From: Spirochaetia bacterium
Lineage (GTDB): Bacteria > Spirochaetota > Spirochaetia > Treponematales > Breznakiellaceae
Assembly: GCA_025997675.1 (NCBI GenBank)
Contig: BNUX01000045.1
Span: 1 to 23,398 of the forward strand
Reading direction: 5' to 3'
DNA length: 23,398 nucleotides
Below are positions 1 through 6,947 of the stretch, one piece after another. The notes under the pieces are model-generated. The model worked only from the letters and a program-made list of their open reading frames with translations, was not told the DNA's origin and ran no database searches. The first letter of the stretch is position 1. Every line of letters begins with the position of its first letter. The translations under genes and the position numbers were made by a program.

Positions 1-127
1 TAGCGCCACCGCTTCCATCGAAGTCCCCTCCACGGATAAGACCCGGGAGATAGTCGTCTACGGCCGCTATGTCAACCACACCGGCCCGGGCCCCTGGAGC
101 GACCCGGTAACCATCGTGATTACCTAA
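1..127 (+). CDS. C-terminal end of an unrecognised protein (partial)
   Basis: An open frame enters from the left edge and ends at TAA 125-127, giving 41 residues that finish in PWSDPVTIVIT. The alternating hydrophobic and polar pattern (IVVYGRYVN, then WSDPVTIVI) looks like the last beta strands of a fibronectin-III-like or similar Ig-fold domain, common at the end of secreted or surface proteins. This is a pattern impression only, because the rest of the gene lies outside the window. No terminator hairpin is evident after it. Confidence 0.6.
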   Translation, partial: SATASIEVPSTDKTREIVVYGRYVNHTGPGPWSDPVTIVIT

Positions 128-173
128 TCGGTGAGTAGAGCGGCGCCCCTATGCTTTCACCGCGCTTATAGTG

Positions 174-179
174 TATATT
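174..179 (+). promoter_or_regulatory. Candidate -10 box for the coiled-coil nuclease-like gene
   Basis: TATATT lies 17 bases before the ATG at 197 and would put the transcript start near 186. No convincing -35 box sits 17 bases upstream. The gene has a purine-rich ribosome site (GTAGAGG) just before its start. Weak call. Confidence 0.3.
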
Positions 180-196
180 GGAAGTAGAGGTATACC

Positions 197-919
197 ATGA
201 TAACGACACCGGAGCGGACAGAAGAGCCCTTGACCTTTGAGAAGGTTTGGGCAATGTTTCAGGAAACAGACCTGAAATTCCAGGAGACACGCGAGTCACA
301 GAAAGAGACGGATCGGCAAATTCAGGAGACAGACCGTCAAATTCAGGAGACAGACCGTCAAATTCAGGAGACAGAGCGGATATTACAGGATACTTACCGG
401 ATAGTCCAGGAGACCGCCCAGAGCCAGAAGGAGAGCCAGAAGGAGACGGATCGGATATTGCAGGAGACCGCCCGGATAGTCAAAGAGAATTCCCAGCATC
501 TTGGCGGAATGACCAAAAGTGACGGCGATTTGGCGGAAGAACTTTTTTATACCTCATTGGAATCCAAAATGACCTTTGCCGGGCAGCACTACGATTTCAT
601 AGATCGCAATTTCAAAAGGAAACTCGGCGCTCTCGAAGGTGAATACGACATTGTCCTCCACAACGCCGCCAGTGTAGGAATCGTTGAAGTGAAGAGTAAG
701 GCGAAGACGGAACATTTAGAAAAACTGGTTACCAAAAAACTGCCGGATTTCCGTACGCTTTTTCCCGAATACCGGGATTACCCCATCTACTTAGGCATCG
801 GCAGTATGTCCTTCGACGGCCAGGTACTGCAAAGAGCCAAAGAACTGGGAATCGGTATTCTCCGCCAAAAAGGCGATACCATTGAAGCCGATACCGGCGC
901 CGTCCGTGCCTACCGGTAG
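197..919 (+). CDS. Coiled-coil protein with PD-(D/E)XK nuclease-like domain (DUF3782-like)
   Basis: The protein has 240 aa. Residues about 20-100 are a charged coiled coil made of heptads rich in Q, E, T, D and R, including three near-identical QIQETDR units. The C-terminal half (about 110-235) looks like a PD-(D/E)XK nuclease-fold core: an acidic helix DLAEEL near 111-116, then EYD at 149-151, then VEVKSK at 163-168, giving the D...E-x-K triad. Proteins of this layout (DUF3782/DUF3782-like) are common in spirochaetes and cyanobacteria, and their function is not established. The ATG at 197 follows GTAGAGG at a good distance. It stands alone, 52 bp before the phosphate transporter. No signal peptide or membrane segment is seen, so it is cytoplasmic. 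Nuclease activity is inference from the fold. Confidence 0.8.
   Translation: MITTPERTEEPLTFEKVWAMFQETDLKFQETRESQKETDRQIQETDRQIQETDRQIQETERILQDTYRIVQETAQSQKESQKETDRILQETARIVKENSQHLGGMTKSDGDLAEELFYTSLESKMTFAGQHYDFIDRNFKRKLGALEGEYDIVLHNAASVGIVEVKSKAKTEHLEKLVTKKLPDFRTLFPEYRDYPIYLGIGSMSFDGQVLQRAKELGIGILRQKGDTIEADTGAVRAYR
317..379 (+). repeat. Three tandem 21-bp repeats encoding coiled-coil heptads
   Basis: Units at 317-337, 338-358 and 359-379 are almost identical; the third differs near its end. Each encodes the heptad QIQETDR (the last reads QIQETER). The period of 21 bp equals seven codons, so copy-number change would lengthen the coiled coil without breaking the frame. Confidence 0.9.
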
Positions 920-936
920 AGCCAGGAGCGATCCGG

Positions 937-965
937 TTACCTAAAAACCCAAAATAGCGTATATT
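937..965 (+). promoter_or_regulatory. Candidate promoter of the Na/Pi symporter gene, implying a leaderless mRNA
   Basis: The -10-like TATATT at 960-965 is preceded at 17 bp by TTACCT (937-942, only 3 of 6 consensus bases). Seven bases after the -10 box comes the A of the ATG at 972, and there is no Shine-Dalgarno sequence between them. Confidence 0.4.
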
Positions 966-971
966 CTCCCC

Positions 972-2645
972 ATGGCTACTATTATCAGTATGTTGTTCAA
1001 GATAATTGGCGGGCTCTGCCTCTTCCTCTACGGGATGAAGGTGATGAGCGACGGTATCCAGCAGAGCGCCGGGACAAGGATGCGGCATGTTCTGGGCTTT
1101 ATGACCGGGAACCGCCTTGCTGCGGTAACCACCGGCTTTGCGATAACGGCCGTCATTCAGTCGTCATCGGCGGCGACGGTTATGGTGGTATCCTTTGTGA
1201 ACGCCGGGCTTCTTACCCTGACCCAGGCCATCGGGGTGATTATGGGGGCCAACATCGGTACCACGGTTACCGCCTGGGTGGTGTCCCTGGTGGGCTTTTC
1301 CCTGAAGATATCCTCCCTGGCCCTCCCCGCAGTGGGGATTGGCTTTGTGATGAGCATGATCAAATGGAAGCGGCAGGACCTGGGAGGGGTACTTCTCGGC
1401 TTCGGCCTCCTCTTTTTGGGGCTGGACTTCCTCACTAAATCCATGCCGGACCTGAGCGCACATCCGCTGCTCCTCGAGCGGATCGCCCAGGTCTCCCGCA
1501 TGGGCTTCCTGACCACGCTGCTCGGCGCCGGGATTGGCCTTGTGATGACCCTGGTCATCCATTCTTCAAGCGCCGCCACGGCGATTATGCTTACCATGGC
1601 TCATGGCGGGCTTATTACCTACGATATTGCCGCGGCGATGATCCTGGGGGCCAATATCGGTACTACCATTGACGCCGCCCTGGCAAGCATAGGGACTAAG
1701 CCTGCGGCCCGGCAAGCGGCGCTGGTTCATGTGCTTTTCAATGTTATCGGTACGGCCTGGGCGCTCTGCCTATTCCGCCCCCTATTGGCTCTGGTGGCCC
1801 TGGTAACTCCCGGCGTACCGGAGGGGAACATCACCAATCACTTGGCCATGTTTCATACGATGTTCAATGTGATGAACACCCTTCTATTTTTCCCCTTTGT
1901 TAAGCCCTTTGCCGCCCTGGTTTCCTTCCTTATCAAGGACAAGGACGACACGCCGCAGTCGGTCTACCACCTGGAGTACCAGCATTCGACCCGCAGCACC
2001 CCGGAGCTGAACATCATCCGTGCGGAAAAGGAAATCCGGGACATGATGGCCCTGTCCTCCTCCATGTTCGCCCGGGTAAGCGAGGTTTTGTCCGGTTTCC
2101 GGGAGGAGGGTGATAAGACGGCTGCCGTAGACGCCCTGGTTACGGAGATGCGTGACAAGGAGGAATACGCCGACGAGATGCGGGTGGAGCTGACCCGGTT
2201 TCTCATAGAGTGTACCCGCCAGCAGTTGAGCCACCAGTCGGAAACCAAGGTATACCAACTCCTGCGGATTATCTCCGACCTGGAGGACATGACCGATGAT
2301 TGCTACAGCGTCAGCCTTCTTCTGGAACGGAGCGTAAAGAAGAACCTGCTCTTTAAGAACAAGGAAATGGAAGCCCTTGCCCCCTATGTGGCCCAGGTGG
2401 AGGAGTTCCTCAGCTTTGTGAAGGACCATGTAGGCCAGGGCATTACAACGGAACAGGCGGCCTTTGCGGGGCGGCTGGAGGATACCATTGATAAGTCCCG
2501 CAACAAGCTCCGGCGGCTGGGCCGTAAGCGGATAGAGGCGGGGGAGGACGTGAGAACAGAATTGCTGTTTATTGATGTGGTCAGGCGCATAGAGAAGGTG
2601 GGGGACTACTGCTACAACATCGCTGAAGCGCTGATGCGGAGTTAA
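972..2645 (+). CDS. Na/Pi cotransporter family protein with PhoU-like C-terminal domain
   Basis: The protein has 557 aa. The membrane half (about 1-320) carries the duplicated signature of the Na_Pi_cotrans family: QSSSAAT at 63-69 with GANIGTT at 92-98, and HSSSAAT at 197-203 with GANIGTT at 226-232. These are the two inverted halves that form the substrate path. The last 200 residues are soluble and helical, like the PhoU domain often fused to NptA/YjbB-type proteins. The family imports or exports phosphate in exchange with sodium at the inner membrane. The start at ATG 972 has no ribosome site, but a -10 box lies seven bases upstream. It is transcribed alone and meets the minus-strand small-protein operon tail to tail. 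The direction of phosphate movement cannot be read from sequence. Confidence 0.92.
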   Translation: MATIISMLFKIIGGLCLFLYGMKVMSDGIQQSAGTRMRHVLGFMTGNRLAAVTTGFAITAVIQSSSAATVMVVSFVNAGLLTLTQAIGVIMGANIGTTVTAWVVSLVGFSLKISSLALPAVGIGFVMSMIKWKRQDLGGVLLGFGLLFLGLDFLTKSMPDLSAHPLLLERIAQVSRMGFLTTLLGAGIGLVMTLVIHSSSAATAIMLTMAHGGLITYDIAAAMILGANIGTTIDAALASIGTKPAARQAALVHVLFNVIGTAWALCLFRPLLALVALVTPGVPEGNITNHLAMFHTMFNVMNTLLFFPFVKPFAALVSFLIKDKDDTPQSVYHLEYQHSTRSTPELNIIRAEKEIRDMMALSSSMFARVSEVLSGFREEGDKTAAVDALVTEMRDKEEYADEMRVELTRFLIECTRQQLSHQSETKVYQLLRIISDLEDMTDDCYSVSLLLERSVKKNLLFKNKEMEALAPYVAQVEEFLSFVKDHVGQGITTEQAAFAGRLEDTIDKSRNKLRRLGRKRIEAGEDVRTELLFIDVVRRIEKVGDYCYNIAEALMRS

Positions 2646-2660
2646 GTACCGGGCGCAGGG

Positions 2661-2684
2661 AGCTATAGACTGCTAGCGTTTTTT
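2661..2684 (+). terminator. Weak possible intrinsic terminator after the Na/Pi symporter
   Basis: GCTA at 2662-2665 can pair with TAGC at 2674-2677, followed after one G by six T at 2679-2684. The stem is only four base pairs. The hairpin sits 16 bp after the symporter stop and overlaps the end of the opposing 28-aa ORF. Confidence 0.3.
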
Positions 2685-2759
2685 CAGTTCATGTCGTGCA
2701 AGGAAAAAGAGAAAAAGCCCAATAATACCCAAACAGATACTTACAACAAACTGGATCAT
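2673..2759 (-). CDS. 28-aa single-pass membrane mini-protein
   Basis: ATG at 2757-2759 opens a 28-codon frame ending at TAG 2673-2675. The product is one hydrophobic stretch (residues 3-21, FVVSICLGIIGLFLFFLA) followed by the basic tail RHELKKR, a classic tiny membrane protein with the positive end kept in the cytoplasm. The ATG lies two bases after the TGA of the 62-aa membrane protein, and a run of six G upstream of that stop can serve as its ribosome site, so the two are probably co-translated. Below usual annotation size limits. Function unknown; possibilities include a regulator of a membrane complex or a toxin-like peptide. Confidence 0.5.
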   Translation of the reverse strand: MIQFVVSICLGIIGLFLFFLARHELKKR

Positions 2760-2761
2760 TT

Positions 2762-2950
2762 TCAGCCCCCCAAAAAGCTTTTTATCACAAAATCAATTAT
2801 GCCAAACAAACTGGCGCCTAACAAACTGGCGGACAGAGCCGCAATACTCATGGCCCTTACAATTTTGTTTTCCGGTTTTCCCATGATACCGGCGATCTGT
2901 TCCTGCGCCTTCGCCATACGCTCCAAATACGCCCTGTCCATATCATCCAT
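2762..2950 (-). CDS. Small membrane protein, unknown function (62 aa)
   Basis: The N-terminal half is a charged, helical, cytoplasmic segment (MDDMDRAYLERMAKAQEQ). The C-terminal half has one hydrophobic helix (about residues 34-60, rich in A, S, L and I) ending in FLGG. The ATG at 2950 is preceded by GGAGAAGG at good spacing and by a promoter at 2971-2999, which supports a real gene despite its length. It lies 79 bp downstream of the metallo-hydrolase gene on the same strand, and the 28-aa ORF follows directly. No family recognised. Confidence 0.7.
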   Translation of the reverse strand: MDDMDRAYLERMAKAQEQIAGIMGKPENKIVRAMSIAALSASLLGASLFGIIDFVIKSFLGG

Positions 2951-2970
2951 TATTGCCTTCTCCGTGCTTA

Positions 2971-2999
2971 AGTATCCCCCTATTCGATTCCTAGGTCAA
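2971..2999 (-). promoter_or_regulatory. Promoter for the 62-aa/28-aa membrane protein pair
   Basis: On the minus strand TTGACC (2994-2999) is spaced 17 bp from GATACT (2971-2976). The implied start near 2964 gives a leader of about 14 bases containing the GGAGAAGG ribosome site. The pair can therefore be expressed independently of the upstream hydrolase. Confidence 0.5.
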
Positions 3000-3029
3000 G
3001 TCGGCGGTTTTGCCGGAAAACGTGCAAAA

Positions 3030-3677
3030 TTAGTACACGTTACCCGCCTCATTCCCAATGCTTGTTTTCGGGCCGTGCCCTGGGTAGACCGTAATGGCCG
3101 GGTCCAGGGTGGAAAGGCGGCGGAGGCTTTGCTGTATCTTGGGCCAACTGCCCCCGGGGAGGTCCGTGCGGCCGCAGTCGCCCCGGAACATGGTGTCCCC
3201 GCTGAACAGGACCTTTGCCGCCTCGTCAAGGAACCCCACGGAACCCTCGGTGTGGCCCGGCAGGTGCAGGGTGGTAAAGGGGCCGATGACGCTGCCCTCG
3301 GTAAGCAGTTCCGCCGCCGCCGGCATATCCTTCCAGAGGGCGTCCACGTAGCCGGAGTCCCCCGCAGCGGCGGTAAAGCTTACCCGGTGGGGCTCATAGG
3401 CGCCGGGGCCAAGGTACTGCCCGTCATCCCGGTGGATGGCGATGATTGGAGGGTGGTCCTTGTAGGCATCCGCAAGGTCGGGCAGGGCGGCGATATGGTC
3501 AAAGTGGCCGTGGGTAAGTAGAATATACCGGGGGCGCAGATTGAGCCGCTTAAGCCGGGAAATGATAACATCGGGGTCCGCGCCGGGATCGATAACGGCA
3601 CATTCGCCTGAGCTTTCGTCCCGGGAATAGAGCCAGCAGTTGGTTGCGATGGCCCCTACAACAAGTAATTCGATCAT
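3030..3677 (-). CDS. Metallo-beta-lactamase-fold hydrolase (glyoxalase II-like)
   Basis: The protein has 215 aa, typical of short MBL-fold hydrolases. Zinc-binding motifs are complete: THGHFDH at 55-61, H142 in PGHTEGS, D161 in SGDTMF and H201 in YPGHGP. This set matches the glyoxalase II/YcbL branch, which hydrolyses thioesters such as S-lactoylglutathione or related acyl thiols in the cytoplasm. It is shorter than true glyoxalase II and lacks the C-terminal substrate helix domain, so the substrate is open. The ATG at 3677 has no ribosome site on its own strand, while a perfect-looking TATACT sits seven bases upstream, suggesting leaderless translation. It is divergent from the membrane-protein gene at 3707. 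Confidence 0.9.
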   Translation of the reverse strand: MIELLVVGAIATNCWLYSRDESSGECAVIDPGADPDVIISRLKRLNLRPRYILLTHGHFDHIAALPDLADAYKDHPPIIAIHRDDGQYLGPGAYEPHRVSFTAAAGDSGYVDALWKDMPAAAELLTEGSVIGPFTTLHLPGHTEGSVGFLDEAAKVLFSGDTMFRGDCGRTDLPGGSWPKIQQSLRRLSTLDPAITVYPGHGPKTSIGNEAGNVY

Positions 3678-3683
3678 GGAGGT

Positions 3684-3689
3684 AGTATA
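3684..3689 (-). promoter_or_regulatory. -10 box of the MBL hydrolase gene, implying a leaderless mRNA
   Basis: TATACT on the minus strand matches consensus at five of six positions. Counting seven bases on gives the A of the start codon at 3677. The -35 match (TAGCAA, 17 bp upstream) is poor. Confidence 0.4.
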
Positions 3690-3706
3690 CCCTGCGTATC
3701 ACCGAT

Positions 3707-4837
3707 TTGCTAGTAATCATTGCCCTGGTGTTTCTCTGGTGTGCCCTGGTTCCGGTGGCGGGAGCCGTTGCTGTACGCCGTTCCTGGCGCAGATTCCGCC
3801 GCCGTTTTGACGCCCTCTGCCTGCAGCCCGTCCTGGACTATGCCGCCTGCCAAAATACACCCCCGTCGGGGGGCTCCTACCGCTTTACCGGCGGCTTTGA
3901 ATCCCTCACCGACGGTCAAACCCTTTGGATCCGCAGCGATACCTTGACCATCCCCATTGCCTTAAAGGACGCCCATATCTATATGCTGCCCCTGCCCGAA
4001 GGGGGAGAAGTGGACTCCTTTGATCCCGGAGAAGAAGCTCCGGAACGGATACGCTGGGATAGGATGTCCACCCTCACCGAGGGGGCCAAGGTTTTTGTGG
4101 GGGGGCTTCTGCTCCCCCTGGTGGAACGATGGACCTTTGTTTCCACCAAGAAAAACCCCCTGCTGGTTATTTTTTATGATGGGCCGGATACCGCCCTTGC
4201 CACCCGGGCAATCCGGGCGGGGCGGCACCGGAACGAGTACTGGAACCCCATTACCCCCTACGGCTTTATCCTCAACGCCTTTGCCCAGATTAGCATTGCC
4301 GCAGCCTTTCTCCCCCGGCCGGCATATCGGCTGACGGTGATCACTGCGGTTATCGCCCTCTTTGCGCCCCTCCTGCCCCTGTTGCCTCCGGGGGTGTTGC
4401 TTACCGTGCTGTACCGGCAGCTTTGGTGGCGCGCCCGCATCTTCAGAGCCTACCGGGATTTGGCCAGGCTGCCCTTGAAATACCTTCAAACCTCATTCTG
4501 CGGACGGCTCCCCAATGGTGAACAGTATGGAGGGGTCTGGTATGAGGATTTCCCCACCGGGGGGACAGAAGCCATCCCTTTGCTCATCCCCGAACAGCGG
4601 CCCCGAAGGACCAAGGGCTGGTATGTTTTTGGAGCGCTTACCGATGAGGGAGCCCTACCGGCAAGGCCGCAGGATCCCTTTGCGGCTTTTGGAGCTATGC
4701 CGGGGGAGCCGGAGATTCTCGCCAAACACTATACCCGTATGGCGCATATTCTGGAGATTGCCGGGGGACTGTTTCTTTTAATAGGCATGGCCCTGAATCT
4801 TCTTTTCATTGCCATGATCATATATCTGTTACAATGA
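3707..4837 (+). CDS. Membrane protein of unknown function, 376 aa
   Basis: No family recognised. Residues 1-23 form a hydrophobic anchor followed by a strongly basic stretch (RRSWRRFRRRF). A soluble, beta-looking region covers about 40-175. Hydrophobic segments follow at about 185-202 and 208-238 and at the C-terminus (about 350-375), so it is an inner-membrane protein with a cytoplasmic or periplasmic sensing-type domain. The first usual start codon is TTG at 3707, which has no ribosome site. A GGAGG at 3678-3682 fits better with an upstream in-frame CTG at 3692, which would add MRITD. It overlaps the opposing DbpA-domain gene by nine bases at its 3' end. The gene body is GC-rich like its neighbours. 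Confidence 0.72.
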   Translation: MLVIIALVFLWCALVPVAGAVAVRRSWRRFRRRFDALCLQPVLDYAACQNTPPSGGSYRFTGGFESLTDGQTLWIRSDTLTIPIALKDAHIYMLPLPEGGEVDSFDPGEEAPERIRWDRMSTLTEGAKVFVGGLLLPLVERWTFVSTKKNPLLVIFYDGPDTALATRAIRAGRHRNEYWNPITPYGFILNAFAQISIAAAFLPRPAYRLTVITAVIALFAPLLPLLPPGVLLTVLYRQLWWRARIFRAYRDLARLPLKYLQTSFCGRLPNGEQYGGVWYEDFPTGGTEAIPLLIPEQRPRRTKGWYVFGALTDEGALPARPQDPFAAFGAMPGEPEILAKHYTRMAHILEIAGGLFLLIGMALNLLFIAMIIYLLQ

Positions 4838-5404
4838 TGTCCCGGATTCTTCCGAGGATTCGTACTCGGCAGCATCGACATCGTCCTCCTCCTTCCGGGC
4901 TCTGGCGTAGTTTACCGCCAGGGTTCTGCCGCGGAAGTTAATACCGTTCAGTGCGGCAATTATCTCCTCCGCCGCAGAAATACGGACCTGGACAAAGGAA
5001 TAGTTGTTCAGGATATTGATAAGCCCGATGTCATCCTTGGAAACCGCTGTTTTTGTACCGATAAGTCCCAGAATCTCCCGGGGGAAAACCCGCCGGTTCC
5101 GGCCAACGCTGATAAACAGCCGCACCGATTCATCCTCCGGCAAGGCCGCAGGCAATACTGCCGGCTGGGAGCGGGGTTCGGGATGGTTCTGTTCGGCCTT
5201 TGGCTTGCTCCGGGAACGGCCGCCGACCCCCTGGTCCTGGAGCATCAGCAGATAGGCGCCCAGGTAGGAACGCTGGAAAAAGGAAATCTTCTTCCTGATA
5301 AGGGAACGGTATTGGTTGAGCAACTGGGGATCCGCCTCGGTCTGAATAATTTTTAAAATTTCCTCAAGACGTTTTTTAACTCGTTCTTCATTAATAGCGG
5401 ACAT
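4829..5404 (-). CDS. Stand-alone DbpA-type RNA-binding domain protein
   Basis: The protein has 191 aa. Residues about 94-167 match the DbpA/CsdA C-terminal RNA-binding domain: VRLFISVGRNRRVFPREILGL, then DDIGLINILNNYSFVQV, then the ALNGINFRGRTLAVNYAR end. In DEAD-box helicases DbpA and CsdA this RRM-like domain recognises structured rRNA. Here no helicase core is attached. Instead there is an N-terminal helical region (1-58) and a Pro/Ser-rich linker, and the tail is acidic (EEDDVDAAEYESSEES). The ATG at 5404 follows AGGAAG. It has its own promoter at 5435-5463. Probable role: RNA chaperone or ribosome-assembly factor in the cytoplasm; the precise RNA is unknown. Confidence 0.85.
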   Translation of the reverse strand: MSAINEERVKKRLEEILKIIQTEADPQLLNQYRSLIRKKISFFQRSYLGAYLLMLQDQGVGGRSRSKPKAEQNHPEPRSQPAVLPAALPEDESVRLFISVGRNRRVFPREILGLIGTKTAVSKDDIGLINILNNYSFVQVRISAAEEIIAALNGINFRGRTLAVNYARARKEEDDVDAAEYESSEESGTSL

Positions 5405-5434
5405 GCATTCTTCCTGTTGTTAAAAATTTTCTTT

Positions 5435-5463
5435 AGTATGACACCTATTTGGGATTTACTCAA
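5435..5463 (-). promoter_or_regulatory. Promoter of the DbpA-domain gene
   Basis: TTGAGT (5458-5463, minus strand) and CATACT (5435-5440) are 17 bp apart. The AT-rich leader of about 25 bases ends in the AGGAAG ribosome site before ATG 5404. Confidence 0.5.
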
Positions 5464-5484
5464 GTGGACGGGCAGCGGAGTCTC

Positions 5485-6192
5485 TCACCCCTCCCCCAGA
5501 TACGCCTTCCTAATCCCGTCATCATTCAACAACACCGCCCCCGTACCCTGCATGGTGATCACCCCGGTCTCCAGGACGTATGCGTAGTCCGCAATCTCCA
5601 GCGCCGCGTGGGCGTTCTGCTCTATCAGTAATACAGTGGTACCGTCCTTGTGTATTTCCCGGATGATGTCGAAGATCATTTTTGAAACCAGGGGGGCAAG
5701 GCCCAGGGAGGGTTCGTCCAGCATAAGGAGTTTGGGGCTGGACATAAGGCCACGGGCTACCGCAAGCATTTGTTGTTCGCCGCCGCTCATGGTACCGGCG
5801 TGCTGGCGGGCCCGCTCCTTGAGCCGGGGGAAGAGGTCGTAGCAGCGCTCGTAGTCCGCTTTGATGCCGTCCTTATCGGTACGGGCATAGGCGCCCAGGC
5901 GGAGGTTTTCCTCCACCGTCAGGTTGGGGAATACGTGGCGGCCTTCGGGAACCAGCGCCAGGCCCTTGGAAACGATATCCTTGGTGTCCTTGCCGGTAAT
6001 ATCCTCGCCGTTCCAGAGGATTTTTCCCGCAGAACTTTTTACCAGCCCAACGATACTGTTGAGCATGGTGCTCTTGCCCGCGCCGTTTGCGCCGATGAGG
6101 GTGATGATCTTACCCTCCGCCACCTCTATGTCGATGCCCCGCAGGGCGTGGATGCCGCCGTAGTATACCGAAAGGTTTTCCAGTTTCAGCAT
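5485..6192 (-). CDS. livF: Branched-chain amino-acid ABC transporter ATP-binding protein LivF
   Basis: The protein has 235 aa, the family's usual length. Walker A is GANGAGKST at 34-42, the ABC signature is MSGGEQQ at 135-141, and Walker B is LLMLDEPS at 155-162. The LVPEGRHVFPNLTVEENL stretch is characteristic of LivF rather than LivG. It is one of the two cytoplasmic ATPases that power uptake of leucine, isoleucine, valine or related amides. The ATG at 6192 overlaps the livG stop by one base (TAATG), so the two are translationally coupled. It is the last gene of the minus-strand liv operon; no clear terminator hairpin is seen after it. Confidence 0.95.
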   Translation of the reverse strand: MLKLENLSVYYGGIHALRGIDIEVAEGKIITLIGANGAGKSTMLNSIVGLVKSSAGKILWNGEDITGKDTKDIVSKGLALVPEGRHVFPNLTVEENLRLGAYARTDKDGIKADYERCYDLFPRLKERARQHAGTMSGGEQQMLAVARGLMSSPKLLMLDEPSLGLAPLVSKMIFDIIREIHKDGTTVLLIEQNAHAALEIADYAYVLETGVITMQGTGAVLLNDDGIRKAYLGEG

Positions 6193-6947
6193 TAGTCCAC
6201 CCCCAGATAGGCGTCGATGACCTTTTGGTTTTTCCGTATCTCCGCAGGCGCGCCCTTAGCAATGGTGATGCCGTAGTCAAGCACATAGAGCCAGTTGCAG
6301 ATACCCATCACTACCTGCATATGGTGCTCTATCAGTAATACCGATATCTTGAACTTGTCCCGGATACCCACAATAAACTCCATCAGTTCCTGGGATTCCT
6401 GGGGGTTCATGCCCGCGGCGGGTTCGTCCAGGAGCAGCAGGCTAGGCTCGGTGGCCAGGGCGCGGACTATTTCCAGGCGTCGTTGTTTGCCGTAGGGCAG
6501 GGATACTGCGTTATCGTTGGCGTTGTCCAGGAGGCCCACGGATTCCAGCAGGTTCAATGCGAAGTCCCGGGCCTTTTTTTCACGGGCCATGTAGCCGGGC
6601 AGGTGAAGGACCGACTCAAAGAGCTTGGGCTTCTCCCGGAGGTTACAGGCCACCAGGAGGTTTTCCAGGACGCTCATCTCATGGAAGAGGCGGATATTTT
6701 GAAAGGTCCGGGCTATGCCCGCTTCGGTGATCTTATGGGGCTGTTTCCCGGCGATCTCTTTTCCATTAAACAAAATGGACCCCTTGGTTGGCGTGTAGAC
6801 CCCGGTGATCACGTTAAAGGCCGTGGTTTTTCCCGCACCGTTGGGGCCGATGAGCCCCACAATTTCGCCGTCCGCCACGGTCATGGAAAACTCGGACACT
6901 GCGGTAAGGCCGCCGAACTGCATGGTTACGTTTTTTGTTTCCAGCAT
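6192..6947 (-). CDS. livG: Branched-chain amino-acid ABC transporter ATP-binding protein LivG
   Basis: The 251-aa protein begins MLETKNVTMQF. Walker A is GPNGAGKTT at 34-42. The signature reads LPYGKQRRLEIVRAL, the LivG-type variant of LSGGQ, and Walker B is LLLLDEPAAG. It partners with LivF. The start is the ATG at 6947, because it overlaps the livM stop by one base (TGATG) and follows GGGAGG; a longer frame reading back into livM has no such support. Its coupling to both neighbours suggests fixed 1:1 production of the ATPases. Confidence 0.95.
   Translation of the reverse strand: MLETKNVTMQFGGLTAVSEFSMTVADGEIVGLIGPNGAGKTTAFNVITGVYTPTKGSILFNGKEIAGKQPHKITEAGIARTFQNIRLFHEMSVLENLLVACNLREKPKLFESVLHLPGYMAREKKARDFALNLLESVGLLDNANDNAVSLPYGKQRRLEIVRALATEPSLLLLDEPAAGMNPQESQELMEFIVGIRDKFKISVLLIEHHMQVVMGICNWLYVLDYGITIAKGAPAEIRKNQKVIDAYLGVD

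Noticed and set aside
925..944. Similarity of GGAGCGATCCGGTTACC after the coiled-coil gene to bases 96-112 near the end of the first partial gene
   Set aside because: 15 of 17 bases match and both precede a TAA, but the match is too short to claim a duplicated gene end.
3001..3022. Hairpin GTTTT-CCGGC-AAAAC as a terminator after the MBL hydrolase
   Set aside because: Only a five-base AT-rich stem and no T-run; not convincing.
2691..3521. 276-aa plus-strand open frame
   Set aside because: It runs antisense to the well-supported MBL hydrolase and the 62-aa gene; no family features.
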